From Oscillatoria acuminata PCC 6304 (GTDB lineage Bacteria; Cyanobacteriota; Cyanobacteriia; Cyanobacteriales; Laspinemataceae), in the NCBI RefSeq assembly GCF_000317105.1, contig NC_019693.1:2542001-2606000 (forward strand): DNA of 64,000 nt, read 5' to 3'. The notes under the pieces were generated by a model. It searched no databases and was not told the DNA's origin. It saw only the letters and a program-made list of their open reading frames with translations. Shown piece by piece: positions 28,014 through 37,110 of the stretch (position 1 is the first letter of the stretch; each line of letters begins with the position of its first letter). The position numbers were made by a program, and so were the translations under genes.

Positions 28014-30254
28014 TTAGGAGTCTGGGGATTGGATGTTCTGGCTGGCAGCATCAAACAAGGGCGGTTCATAATGGGTTTGAGAGGGAGGGATTTCAATCAT
28101 AAATTCGGTGCCATGTCCGGGGGTGGAATAGCAATGCAATCGTCCTTTATGTTTTTCGACAACTATTTGATAGCTAATGGACAATCCTAATCCGGTGGCA
28201 CTACCGACTGGTTTGGTGGTAAAAAAGGGTTCAAATAAGCGACGACGGACAGTTTCGGTCATGCCTGGACCATTATCGGCAATGGAGATGGTAATGCGAT
28301 CGCCTTCGTCAATTTGGGTCCGAATCCGAATGGTGGGGGATGTGGCAGTGATGGAGTGCAAGGGCGATCGCGCCAGCGCTTTACCATGCAGTCGCTCTTT
28401 CTTGCTATGTCCCATATCCAGCGCATCGATCGCATTGGTGATAATATTCATAAACACTTGGTTGAGTGGACCCACATAACAATCCACTTTGGGCAAATTT
28501 CCATACTCTTTGATGATGACTATTTCTCGCCGTCCAGGATGGCCTTTGAGTCGATGTTGTAAAATTAACAGGGTACTATCGAGTCCTTCATGAATATCGA
28601 CTTGCTTGCGATCCGCTTCATCAAGGCGAGAAAAGTTGCGTAAGGATAGGACAATTGACCGGATGCGATCGGCTCCAATCTGCATGGAAGCAATCATTTT
28701 GGGCAGGTCTGTGACTAAAAATTCTAAGTCGATATCTTCGATTTTATCTTCAATTTCAGGCACAGTTTGATTGAAATGGGTTCGATACAAATCAATCAGT
28801 TGCAAGAGGTCTTGAATGTACTGAGTCGCATGGGAGAGGTTCCCATAAATGAAATTAACGGGGTTGTTAATTTCATGGGCAACCCCGGCGACTAATTGTC
28901 CCAGGCTGGACATTTTTTCGGCTTGGATGAGTTGGAATTGGGTTTGTTGTAGCGATCGCATGGCGGCTTCTAATTCCTGGGCTTGCTGTCGCAACTGGGC
29001 TTCTGACTCGCGCAAGGCGGCCTCTACTCGCTGGCGATCGCAGATATCTTGTTGCAGTTTAGCATTGGTTGCTAGCAGTTCCGCTGTGCGTTCTTCTACC
29101 AAGGTTTGTAAATTATCATGAGCGGTTTGTAGGGCAATCTCGGCTCGTTTGCGTTCTTCTATTTCCCGTTGTAATTGCTCGTTAGCTTCTTTTAATTCTT
29201 TGGTGCGATTTTCGACAACTTCCTGTAAGGTTTCAATGGCCCCATACATTTCTGTGGGATGTAAGGCTTGCAATAAACTGGTTTGGGAAACCAGCCCCGA
29301 GAGATATCCTTTAGCATTGGAAACCACCAACCGGCGCACTCGTCGGCGCTGCATTTCTTCATGGGCAAACCAGACGGAATCCTGGGGACTGAGGGAAAAT
29401 AAAGGGGAACTCATGACATCTTTGGCCTGCATTTTCCCTAAGTCCAGTTGCAAGGCTTGAAATTGGACTAAATCTCGTTCCGTGACAATTCCCACGGGTA
29501 TTTTGGCTGAGGGATGGGCGATGTCTGTGTTGGGGGAGTCTTCACAAATGACGACGCAACTCACCCGGCGATCGGCCATTAATTTAGCTAATTCAAGCAC
29601 AGAAGCATTCAGGGGTGCTTGAATCACGTTCGGACTCATGATGTCTTTAACTTCTCGTAACTGAGTTAAAAGACGGACAGGTTGTAGCGCTTGGCGAATG
29701 GTTTCTGGGGTAAGAATTCCCAAAATATAGCCCTGATTGTCAATCAGGGGGAGGTGGCGAATTTGATGCTGTCTAAAAACAGACAAAATGGTGAAAATAT
29801 CATGGGATTGGGATTCGGTGAGGGTAACCACGGGTGCAGTCATGACCGCCGAGACTTTGACGGTTTTTAAATTGACTCCAGCAGCAGTCATTTTGACAAT
29901 ATCCCGTTCGGTAAAAATCCCCACATGACTAGCAAGAATTGGGTCTTGGCGATCGGGGATTTTTCCGGTATCTCGAATCGCATTCAGTTGTTCAGAAACG
30001 GTGGGTGCTCCTTCTAGGACTAAGACACAACTCGCCCTCACGGACTGCCAGATAGTGGTTTCAATGGAGTCCTTGGAGTCCGGCAAGGGACAGCTACTTC
30101 TAACATGACTCATCAAGGCGAGGACTTCTTCCAGGGATGTTTCCGGGGAAACGATGGGTGGGTTGGGGTCAATTGCCCGTTCCAGAGCAGAGGAATACAT
30201 CAGGGAATGATTGATGGACATGGAAGGGTTGGCAGGGTGAGAGGGTTCAAGCAT
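28014..30254 (-). CDS. CBS-domain sensor histidine kinase
   Basis: A 746-residue cytoplasmic kinase. Two pairs of CBS domains (about 30-340; e.g. VGIFTERDIVKMTAAGVNLK, VGIVTERDLVQFQALQLDLG) are followed by a long coiled coil (about 345-440), a dimerisation/phosphoacceptor region SLGQLVAGVAHEINNPVNFI (His460) and HATPase_c (DNGPGM, GSATGLGLSISY). CBS pairs usually bind adenosine nucleotides, so an energy or nucleotide signal is likely. There is no membrane segment. The catalytic half closely resembles the PAS kinase at 60881-62389. The partner regulator is not in the window. Confidence 0.85.
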   Translation of the reverse strand: MLEPSHPANPSMSINHSLMYSSALERAIDPNPPIVSPETSLEEVLALMSHVRSSCPLPDSKDSIETTIWQSVRASCVLVLEGAPTVSEQLNAIRDTGKIPDRQDPILASHVGIFTERDIVKMTAAGVNLKTVKVSAVMTAPVVTLTESQSHDIFTILSVFRQHQIRHLPLIDNQGYILGILTPETIRQALQPVRLLTQLREVKDIMSPNVIQAPLNASVLELAKLMADRRVSCVVICEDSPNTDIAHPSAKIPVGIVTERDLVQFQALQLDLGKMQAKDVMSSPLFSLSPQDSVWFAHEEMQRRRVRRLVVSNAKGYLSGLVSQTSLLQALHPTEMYGAIETLQEVVENRTKELKEANEQLQREIEERKRAEIALQTAHDNLQTLVEERTAELLATNAKLQQDICDRQRVEAALRESEAQLRQQAQELEAAMRSLQQTQFQLIQAEKMSSLGQLVAGVAHEINNPVNFIYGNLSHATQYIQDLLQLIDLYRTHFNQTVPEIEDKIEDIDLEFLVTDLPKMIASMQIGADRIRSIVLSLRNFSRLDEADRKQVDIHEGLDSTLLILQHRLKGHPGRREIVIIKEYGNLPKVDCYVGPLNQVFMNIITNAIDALDMGHSKKERLHGKALARSPLHSITATSPTIRIRTQIDEGDRITISIADNGPGMTETVRRRLFEPFFTTKPVGSATGLGLSISYQIVVEKHKGRLHCYSTPGHGTEFMIEIPPSQTHYEPPLFDAASQNIQSPDS

Positions 30255-30797
30255 TGTTCAGGGGTAGGGCCAGCTTCAATCGTTTTTTTAAAGTTAAGAG
30301 CACTGATGAAAGGGGATGAGATCAAGGCAGTTTCTGTAAGTTCTACAAAAAAACCCGGGAGGATCTGTCGAAGGGTGAGAGGGGGTTAGCAATTACCAAC
30401 TGGAAATAAAAATGTTAAATTGGATTGTTTTATTCTAGGCGTTTATGCCGCGATCGCGGGTGGATTTCCGTATGGGGGGTGCGATCGCCCTTTGGACTGT
30501 TTCCATTGCAGTGCAACCCCAGTAGTTCCGGATCAGGATTCAATCAACCCCACAAAGAACAGGGGTTTTGGCACTAATTTGTTGCTAATTAGCCAAAATT
30601 TTGTGAAAGCTCCGGGTGCTAACCGATCCGGTACCGATGCTCTAGGATGCCCTGAAAGATCGCTTTGATCCCCAGTTCCGTAGGGGAGTCATCCGTACTT
30701 AGAAAAAGGGCCGTTCTGCCTTGAGATTCGCTACAATAACAGTAAAAAGAGTTTTGAGAATTCTCTGATCCGATTCCTCCTATAGAAATTAACCACA
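30255..30797. other. Intergenic region, 540 bp, no gene seen
   Basis: A divergent gap between the CBS kinase and the 2TM gene. HIP1 sites occur but there is no repeat, RNA or ORF with a credible product. It presumably contains promoters for both neighbours. Confidence 0.5.
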
Positions 30798-31280
30798 ATG
30801 CCTGAATCTTACACCCAAGAAGCCGTCCAGCAAATCCTCCACCTGGCGATCGCCCGCCAAACCGAAACCGAAGAGTTTTCCCGAGTTCAACTGGTCGAAA
30901 TCGCCAAAGAACTCGGCATTCCACCGCAAAATATTGCCCATGCCGAACAAGAATGGCTGGCTAACCAAGGTCAACTCAAAGAACGGCGTGGTTTTGACCT
31001 TTATCGCCAGACTAAGTTCAAAAATAATCTAGTTCGTTATGGGATTGCCAACTCATTTTTGGTCGTCTTGAATCTCCTGACGGCTCACACCCTGACCTGG
31101 AGTTTGCCGATTCTATTTCTGTGGGGATTGTTCCTTGCCCTGAAAGGATGGAAAACTTACCAACTGACTGGAGAAGAGTATGATAAAGCCTTTGCTGCTT
31201 GGCGCTTGAAGCAGCAAATTGGACAAACCATCCATACCACCTTAAATAAATGGCTCAAACCCCAAGAAGGACTTTTGTAG
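30798..31280 (+). CDS. 2TM domain protein
   Basis: A 160-residue protein. The N-terminal helical domain (YTQEAVQQILHLAIARQTET and VEIAKELGIPPQNIAHAEQE) resembles the N-terminus of the LemA protein in this window. A charged linker and two close membrane spans follow (GIANSFLVVLNLLTAH; LPILFLWGLFLALKGWKTY). This is the 2TM domain architecture common in cyanobacteria, sometimes fused to kinases or regulators. Function is unknown. It is followed by a good intrinsic terminator. Confidence 0.8.
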   Translation: MPESYTQEAVQQILHLAIARQTETEEFSRVQLVEIAKELGIPPQNIAHAEQEWLANQGQLKERRGFDLYRQTKFKNNLVRYGIANSFLVVLNLLTAHTLTWSLPILFLWGLFLALKGWKTYQLTGEEYDKAFAAWRLKQQIGQTIHTTLNKWLKPQEGLL

Positions 31281-31315
31281 ATGCTTCCCAAGGTGGCTCA
31301 AGAAAGAGTTTTATC

Positions 31316-31346
31316 GGGTGGGTAATTCCCACCCAATTTTCTTTTC
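31316..31346 (+). terminator. Intrinsic terminator of the 2TM gene
   Basis: GGGTGGG-taatt-CCCACCC followed by AATTTTCTTTT, 36 bp after the stop codon. Confidence 0.8.
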
Positions 31347-31417
31347 TGGAAAAATTATCAAGAGTAGGTTAGGGGAACGGTCCTTGAATCCAGAAATTAA
31401 GCGGCGATCTCCTTTTT

Positions 31418-32431
31418 TTACTCGGATTGACGACGATATTTTACCACAGCCGCACAAAATTTCCACAAGTGTTCTTCCTCAAAATCCCGCTTCGCATAAT
31501 TCGCCATCACTGAAACAAACTGGACATTTCCCAACCGATATCCCTGGGTTGAATCAATTCGGTCTAAACTCGCCCTCCGGGGATGGCGATCGCACCGTAA
31601 CCACCCATTCGTAGTCGAGGGATTCTCCAATTCCCACCCCGTATAAACACATCGTCCCCCCTGCCTTTCCCACAATTGCTTCAAATCCTCCAACGTCAGA
31701 CTGCATTCCCGTCCCTTCATCCCAGCGTGCTTTCGAGCTAAATTCAAATGCTTCCGAAACGGAGAATAGCTGTCAATTCTCTTACTGACCCGGCGAGACT
31801 CAAACATAACAGGATTCGATTGAACGAGAAATTCTAATTTATTATCTTCTCCCTCACTAATGTTTTCGATACTCCTCCCTTGACTCTGATAATTTTGATA
31901 AACTGCCTGACAAAACTCCAAGAGTTCAGTTTCCCTAAAACAATGTTTAGCCAAATTCGCCATCACAGCCACAAACTGGATATTATCGAGACTGTAGCCT
32001 TTCGACGAATCAATCCGGTCTACGCTTGCTCGATTCGGTGTTAAAGGAAGGTATTGGTAGTCGGTGGTACAAGGTAACAGCACCAAATCCCATCCCGTAT
32101 AAGGGCAAATTCCACCTTGTTGCTCCCAAATTTGCTTGAGGTCTTGTAAGGTAACCGAAGCCTCTATCTTTCGCTGCTTAACCGATTTTCTAATAATTTT
32201 CAGAGGATGACGAAACGGAGAAAATTCGTCTTTTTCTCCGCCTTTTTTTAAATGTGCCGTTGTTCTTTTTCCCTTCAGTTGGGCAACCCCTTTACATTTT
32301 CCATAGCAGCTTAAGCAGCAAAAATGCTGTCTACCCAGCTTTTCACTGCGTTTAAACTCCGCTAAAGGCTTGGTAAATTCCTTTCCACATTGGGGGTTTT
32401 CACAGATAACAATCGCTCTTTTAGAGTTCAT
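31418..32431 (-). CDS. Protein with two HNH-like endonuclease domains and an N-terminal zinc motif
   Basis: A 337-residue protein. The N-terminal zinc motif has CENPQCGKEF and FCCLSCYGKC. Then come two tandem copies of one domain: the first has SPFRHPLKIIRK, GGICPYTGWDL, RASVDRIDSSKGYSLDNIQF and VAVMANLAKH; the second has SPFRKHLNLARK, GGRCVYTGWEL, RASLDRIDSTQGYRLGNVQF and VSVMANYAKR. The DRIDS..GY...N.QFV pattern is typical of HNH-like endonucleases found as free-standing or intron-associated genes. Duplication inside one chain is unusual. The ATG sits immediately after the T-tract of the tmRNA terminator, with no ribosome binding site, so how it is expressed is unclear. It may be a mobile endonuclease inserted behind ssrA. 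Confidence 0.7.
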   Translation of the reverse strand: MNSKRAIVICENPQCGKEFTKPLAEFKRSEKLGRQHFCCLSCYGKCKGVAQLKGKRTTAHLKKGGEKDEFSPFRHPLKIIRKSVKQRKIEASVTLQDLKQIWEQQGGICPYTGWDLVLLPCTTDYQYLPLTPNRASVDRIDSSKGYSLDNIQFVAVMANLAKHCFRETELLEFCQAVYQNYQSQGRSIENISEGEDNKLEFLVQSNPVMFESRRVSKRIDSYSPFRKHLNLARKHAGMKGRECSLTLEDLKQLWERQGGRCVYTGWELENPSTTNGWLRCDRHPRRASLDRIDSTQGYRLGNVQFVSVMANYAKRDFEEEHLWKFCAAVVKYRRQSE

Positions 32432-32481
32432 AAAAAATCAACCCATCCTTTACATGATTGTATCGGATGGGTTGATTTTTT
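32432..32481. terminator. Bidirectional terminator between ssrA and the HNH gene
   Basis: A perfect 17-bp inverted repeat (AAAAAATCAACCCATCC and its complement) with a 16-nt loop, T-rich on both strands. On the minus strand it ends tmRNA transcripts; its T-tract runs directly into the ATG of the HNH gene. Confidence 0.9.
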
Positions 32482-32491
32482 TTGATAACGA

Positions 32492-32879
32492 TGGAGCCGA
32501 GCAGAATCGAACTGCTGTGTAGCAGAGGTATTCGCCTACCGCTCATTCACAGGCGTAGCCCATTTAACCCTCTGGGCGGGGACCATCCATTATCCCGGAT
32601 GACAGGATACTCAGGTTGAGTCTTAACTAGCAAGTAACCAGAGAAACCTTACTAGAGCATCCGTTGAGGGTTTGTCTGTAGCCTTTAACGGAGTCAAGCT
32701 ATAGACCGCTCAAACCTGCTAGAGGTTTTTAGGCAGCTACAGGAGCCGCTTTACGAGCGAAAGGAACGATGTTGTTCGCATTTACTTTTTTTTTGAGTTG
32801 GGGATTGACGAGAGACAACTCACTCTCGGCCTGAATCACGGAGCAGCTTTCACTCCACTATCGAAACCAGTACGGCCCC
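32492..32879 (-). ncRNA. ssrA: Transfer-messenger RNA (tmRNA), one-piece
   Basis: The 5' end is GGGGCCGTACTGGTTTCGAT and the 3' end CAGCAGTTCGATTCTGCTCG-GCTCCA, forming a 7-bp acceptor stem (GGGGCCG with CGGCTCC) and a TpsiC arm. The tag reading frame (32729-32779 on the minus strand) encodes ANNIVPFARKAAPVAA then TAA, the cyanobacterial-type tag. CCA is not encoded after the discriminator A. Length is 388 nt. It rescues stalled ribosomes and marks products for proteolysis. A bidirectional terminator follows and a strong promoter precedes it. Confidence 0.97.
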
Positions 32880-32891
32880 GTGTCTTCTTCT

Positions 32892-32919
32892 ATTATAATC
32901 AAAATTTTGGGGATGACAA
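32892..32919 (-). promoter_or_regulatory. Sigma70-type promoter of ssrA
   Basis: On the minus strand TTGTCA (32914-32919) and TATAAT (32892-32897) are separated by 16 bp; the -10 box ends 12 bp before the mature tmRNA 5' end. Confidence 0.8.
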
Positions 32920-32992
32920 CAGGTTTAACAAATTAATTTGTGAATTTGGCCCAAGGGCTGGCTGGGAGAGCAATCAATGGAGGAAGTGAGAT

Positions 32993-34324
32993 TTGAAAAT
33001 ACTCTGTCTGAGTAATGGTCATGGAGAAGACGCGATCGCCTTGAGGGTATTGCGCCAACTCCAGCAGCATCCGCATTCTCCAGACTTAGCCGCACTCCCC
33101 CTGGTGGGAGAGGGCCGTGCCTACCTCCAACTGCCGGAGATAGAAATTATTGGTCCCGTCAAACCCATGCCATCCGGGGGATTCGTCTATATGGATGGAC
33201 GGCAGTTATTAGGAGATATCTCCCAGGGATTGCTCGGATTAACCTGGAAACAATATCAAGCGATTCGACAATGGGCGAAACAAGGGGATGCCGTCTTGGC
33301 GGTTGGAGATATTGTCCCCTTGCTATTTGCCCGTTTGAGTGGGCTTCCCTACGCCTTTATCGGCACTGCCAAGTCTGAATATTATCTCCGGGATGAAGCA
33401 GGAGTGTTACCCCGTCGCACTTGGTTTGAACGGTTGGAAAGTTGGTCCGGTTCGGTCTATTTACCCTGGGAACGCGCTTTGATGCGGAATAAACGCTGTC
33501 GGGCCGTTTTTCCTCGGGATGCGCTCACCACCGCAACCTTACAGCAATTTTCGATTCCCGCTTATGACTTGGGGAATCCGATGATGGATGATTTAGAGGT
33601 GGATACTACAGCCCCAATTTTTTATGACCCGGATGCGGAACTGAAGGAAACCCAGCGATCGCTCGTAGTCACTCTATTACCTGGATCCAGAGCGCCGGAA
33701 GCCTATGCAAATTGGCAGCAAATCCTCTGGGGACTGGCATCAGTGGTGGAAACGTTCAATAAGCGCCATCCGGTTATCCTGGCAGCGATCTCCCCCGGAT
33801 TAAATATCGAACATTTCTCCCAGGAGTTAGAAAATTACGGATGGCATCGCCACTCCTCTCTCCTGGATGGGATTGGGGATAATCCAGGACCTTTAGAAAT
33901 TGATCGGGCGATCGCCTCCTTACAAGCATCCGGTGCCCTCACCTTTACCCAAAAAACCGCCCGATTGTTACTCACTCAGACAGGATTTGTGGAATGCTTG
34001 CGTTACGGCGATGTGGCGATCGCGATGGCAGGAACAGCAACCGAGCAATTTGTAGGATTAGGTAAACCGGCAGTCGCCCTCCCCGGAAAAGGTCCCCAGT
34101 TCACCCCCGCCTTTGCCGAAGCTCAAAGTCGCCTCCTGGGACCCTCGGTAACCCTCGTCAAGCGCCCGGATAAAGTCGCCGAAGTCATCCAGCAACTCTT
34201 ACGAGACCCGGATCTACTGCAACTCATCGGTGAAAATGGTCAGCGTCGCATGGGAGAACCCGGTGCTTCCCAACGGATTGCCACTCATTTAATGGAGGTA
34301 TTTGATCCATCTCCCGCCAGGTAA
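32993..34324 (+). CDS. Lipid-A-disaccharide synthase-related glycosyltransferase
   Basis: A 443-residue protein with MKILCLSNGHGEDAIALRVL, PSGGFVYMDGRQLLGD, AVGDIVPLLFARLSG, YAFIGTAKSEYYLRD and GTATEQFVGLGKPAVALPGK. It matches the TIGR03492 family, related to but distinct from LpxB, conserved in cyanobacteria and plants. It probably uses a nucleotide sugar; the acceptor is unknown. The start is a TTG preceded by GGAGGAAG, the only well-placed start. It is transcribed divergently from ssrA. Confidence 0.85.
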   Translation: MKILCLSNGHGEDAIALRVLRQLQQHPHSPDLAALPLVGEGRAYLQLPEIEIIGPVKPMPSGGFVYMDGRQLLGDISQGLLGLTWKQYQAIRQWAKQGDAVLAVGDIVPLLFARLSGLPYAFIGTAKSEYYLRDEAGVLPRRTWFERLESWSGSVYLPWERALMRNKRCRAVFPRDALTTATLQQFSIPAYDLGNPMMDDLEVDTTAPIFYDPDAELKETQRSLVVTLLPGSRAPEAYANWQQILWGLASVVETFNKRHPVILAAISPGLNIEHFSQELENYGWHRHSSLLDGIGDNPGPLEIDRAIASLQASGALTFTQKTARLLLTQTGFVECLRYGDVAIAMAGTATEQFVGLGKPAVALPGKGPQFTPAFAEAQSRLLGPSVTLVKRPDKVAEVIQQLLRDPDLLQLIGENGQRRMGEPGASQRIATHLMEVFDPSPAR

Positions 34325-34434
34325 AGCCTGCCTGGGCTAATTTAAACCGGATTGGGTAGGGTCCCTGGAGCGATAATTATTTAGGAAGGGATAAACACTC
34401 TTACCAAGACTTACGAAATCTGTAACATCAAGCT

Positions 34435-34474
34435 CTCAATGTAGAGGCGATTCGTGAATCGCCTCTACATTGAG
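34435..34474. repeat. 19-bp perfect palindrome
   Basis: CTCAATGTAGAGGCGATTC-gt-GAATCGCCTCTACATTGAG, perfect arms. It shares the GTAGxGGCG start with the palindrome at 5282-5308. It lies between convergent genes and may act as a terminator. Confidence 0.85.
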
Positions 34475-34530
34475 GGTAAGGATTGCGAGGGGTTTTGGAG
34501 ATTTGTAGACTTTACAATAACTTGATACCT

Positions 34531-35214
34531 TTAAGATTCCGTTTGCTGTTCCAAACTTCGCAGACGCGCTTCAAGTTCAGCAATTCTTGCTTCTGCTGCT
34601 TGTCGCGCCTGTGCCTCTTCCCGATGACTCAGGAGGAGTTCTCCAGTTGCGGGATTATAAAACCGCAGTTCGCCTCCAGGCAACAATCGCAATTCTAATC
34701 CTAACACTTCACTCCCTATCGTTTGAGTTCCATCGGGTAAGGCGGTTACTTCTAAAGGAAAGTAATTACCGTCCCTTAATTTTAATCCCTGGAGTCGAGG
34801 ACGCAGATAATCGCCGGTTGGATCGTATTGGAAATACTCGGAGACTCCCAAAAAAGCATAAATTCCTTTTTTGGCTCCTTGGTCTTGACTGCGAGTGCTT
34901 TTGGAGGTAATCTCTAGGACAAAACTAGGTTTTTTATCACCTTCTTCCCAAGTTTTATAAGAGCGTCGTTTACGTTTTTCAACGCCAAAGACGACAAAGG
35001 CATCGGGAGAAACTACGCATTCGGGTTTTCCCTCTTCGTAGTAGATAAACAGATTTCCCGAAACATAGATATCCGGACGCTTTTGAAAATGAATGTCGAG
35101 TGTCTCAACGGCATAAATCAAATAATCGCGTGCTGGATCGCTTTCGGCCATCGGTTTACCATCTTCATCGGGATATTTGATTTGGGGTGAGACTTGACTG
35201 GGCAAAATTGTCAT
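34531..35214 (-). CDS. Uma2 family endonuclease (DUF820)
   Basis: A 227-residue protein of the PD-(D/E)XK-like Uma2 family, greatly expanded in cyanobacteria. Characteristic segments: GNLFIYYEEGKPECVVSPDA, KPSFVLEITSKSTRSQD (E-x-x-S core) and KKGIYAFLGVSEYFQYDP. A C-terminal coiled coil (about 195-227; REEAQARQAAEARIAELEAR) is typical of many members. The ATG at 35214 has GAGGGAG upstream; the longer frame uses TTG at 35229. The role is unknown, possibly nucleic-acid cleavage. It diverges from the Mut7-C gene. Confidence 0.88.
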   Translation of the reverse strand: MTILPSQVSPQIKYPDEDGKPMAESDPARDYLIYAVETLDIHFQKRPDIYVSGNLFIYYEEGKPECVVSPDAFVVFGVEKRKRRSYKTWEEGDKKPSFVLEITSKSTRSQDQGAKKGIYAFLGVSEYFQYDPTGDYLRPRLQGLKLRDGNYFPLEVTALPDGTQTIGSEVLGLELRLLPGGELRFYNPATGELLLSHREEAQARQAAEARIAELEARLRSLEQQTES

Positions 35215-35331
35215 TGTCGGCTCCCTCAACGCGATTTTTATCCCTATTTTAACTCAAGTTATTGGTTGGGTATGGCGGGTCGGATTGGATTTGCTAAAAT
35301 TAATGATAAATTAATCAATTTAAAAACTTCT

Positions 35332-36078
35332 ATGAACCGCGCTGAATTTCGTTTCCATGCGGAACTGAACGACTTTCTACCATCGGAAAGCAAAAATGCC
35401 ACCCTGAGGCATCAGTTCCCAAACCATCCCTCGATTAAAGATTCTCTGGAATCGTTTGGGATTCCCCATCCGGAAGTTGATACGATCGCAGTCAATGGCA
35501 AATCAGTCGATTTTTCTTATCGGGTGCAAGATGGCGATCGCTGCGATATCTATCCGATTTCTCAATCCGTGGAACTTTCGCCTCGGGTGAGGTTGCGTCC
35601 CCAACCTGAACCGCGTTTCGTGTTGGATATCCACCTGGGAAAACTGGCGGGATTTTTGCGAATGTTGGGGTTTGATACTCTCTATCGTAACGACTATCCC
35701 GATGAAGAGTTAGCGCGGGTTTCCAGTACGGAAAATCGGATTTTGTTGACGCGGGATATCGGGTTGCTTAAGCGCGGGATTGTCACTCATGGTTATTGGG
35801 TGCGATCGACGAATCCTCATAAGCGTCTCGAAGAAGTTTTGCGCCGGTTTGAGTTGTTTGATACCATCACGCCGTTTAGTCGCTGTATTCACTGCAATGG
35901 ATTACTGGAAGCTGTTACCAAAACCAGCATTTTAGAGCGATTGGAACCGAAAACCCGAGAACATTATGATGAATTTCGCCGCTGTAGTTCTTGCGATAAA
36001 ATATATTGGAAAGGTTCCCATTATGAAAAGATGCAGGAATTCATTGATGGCGTAAGGGGGGATGTTTTGCTTAAATGA
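35332..36078 (+). CDS. Mut7-C RNase domain protein with ubiquitin-like N-terminus
   Basis: A 248-residue protein. The N-terminal Mut7-C ubiquitin-like domain (RAEFRFHAELNDFLPSE; VDTIAVNGKSVDFSYRVQDG) is followed by the Mut7-C RNase (PIN-like) domain: FVLDIHLGKLAGFLRMLGFD, RILLTRDIGLLKRG, and the C-terminal zinc ribbon CIHCNG...CSSCDKIYWKGSHY. PIN-type acidic residues (LDIHLG, TRDIGLL) are present, so RNA cleavage is likely. I start at the ATG at 35332, where family similarity begins; the frame is open 46 codons further upstream into the divergent promoter region. Confidence 0.88.
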   Translation: MNRAEFRFHAELNDFLPSESKNATLRHQFPNHPSIKDSLESFGIPHPEVDTIAVNGKSVDFSYRVQDGDRCDIYPISQSVELSPRVRLRPQPEPRFVLDIHLGKLAGFLRMLGFDTLYRNDYPDEELARVSSTENRILLTRDIGLLKRGIVTHGYWVRSTNPHKRLEEVLRRFELFDTITPFSRCIHCNGLLEAVTKTSILERLEPKTREHYDEFRRCSSCDKIYWKGSHYEKMQEFIDGVRGDVLLK

Positions 36079-36087
36079 ATCAACATA

Positions 36088-36115
36088 AAAAAAAGTAAGG
36101 TTGGCATTGCCAACC
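36088..36115 (-). terminator. Intrinsic terminator of the comB-like gene
   Basis: GGTTGGC-aat-GCCAACC on the minus strand, followed by TTAC and eight T's. Confidence 0.85.
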
Positions 36116-36145
36116 CTACCCGTTAATTTCTTGATAATGGACAGT

Positions 36146-36877
36146 TTATTTAACCAAAACCCCCGGTTGTTTTTGTCGGGGGACAATCTCTAAAATATCG
36201 GTTTGGGAACAGTATTTTAGATCTTCATGACAGTTGAGACGGAGCAGGCGTTGGCCGTGACTGGCGTGATGCAGTAAGCCTAATAAATCGTCTTTCCAGT
36301 GACGATAGAGGGCTAAGGCAGCGATCGCCTCGTCATTGCCAGCGAGTTCCTTGGCGGAGAGACTGCTACGGGCGAGTAACCCATCGGCGATCGCCCCGGC
36401 ACAGACAGTATCCTCCAGAGAATAGCTGCCTTCCCAACCAGAACTGACAATCCAAACGGTTTCTGGATTGGTTTCTAGGAGATAGTTCACCACCGCTTGG
36501 CGATTAATTAACGCCGCTGCAAGTACCGAGGGGGCTGCTTCAATTCGTTGCAGCGCCCTTGTGCCGTTGGTGGTACTGATAAACAACCGACAGTCTTTGA
36601 CTCGTTCAGGGGTGCAATCTAAGGGAGAGTTTCCCAAATCGCACCCTTCAACTTTGGCCCCCCCGCGTTCTCCTGCACGCAGGCGTTTTTCAGCGGGCCA
36701 ATCTGCGCTCAGTTGCATGAGCTGATCCATATCACTAAACACTTGCACGGCTTCCGCACCGGCATGGAGTACCGTGGCGATCGTGCTGGTGGCGCGTAAA
36801 ACGTCAACGGCGATCGCACAATCGGGTACGCTATCGGTGGGGGTCAGTTCGGGAGTGTGGTAGACAAAGAGCTTCAC
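36146..36877 (-). CDS. comB: 2-phosphosulfolactate phosphatase family protein
   Basis: A 243-residue protein with [53 protein letters not shown] and [20 protein letters not shown], all characteristic of ComB. In methanogens ComB makes sulfolactate for coenzyme M. Cyanobacteria carry a conserved homologue whose true substrate is not established. The start is a GTG (36877) with AGGTG upstream. An intrinsic terminator follows. Confidence 0.88.
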   Translation of the reverse strand: MKLFVYHTPELTPTDSVPDCAIAVDVLRATSTIATVLHAGAEAVQVFSDMDQLMQLSADWPAEKRLRAGERGGAKVEGCDLGNSPLDCTPERVKDCRLFISTTNGTRALQRIEAAPSVLAAALINRQAVVNYLLETNPETVWIVSSGWEGSYSLEDTVCAGAIADGLLARSSLSAKELAGNDEAIAALALYRHWKDDLLGLLHHASHGQRLLRLNCHEDLKYCSQTDILEIVPRQKQPGVLVK

Positions 36878-37019
36878 TGCTTGAAAACACCTGCTTGTTA
36901 AACTGCCGAGTTCTTATTTTATGGGTTTGGGGGGTATTCTTGCTAAATATTCTAAAGAAATTGAAGTTAAGGGCGATTTCGCCGCTGTGGGTATCCCTGA
37001 TATATGTCCTCCCAGGGGA

Positions 37020-37037
37020 GTGGGGCAGTTGCCCCAC
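37020..37037. repeat. GTGGGGCA-TGCCCCAC palindrome
   Basis: An 8-bp perfect stem with 2-nt loop between comB and the invertase gene; no T-run on either side. Confidence 0.7.
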
Positions 37038-37110
37038 CTATTTCCCATCGCGACTCTCCCAGAAGGCAGCTTTTTAAGGAAAAGTCTACCGAGTCTCTGG
37101 AAATGTCCCC

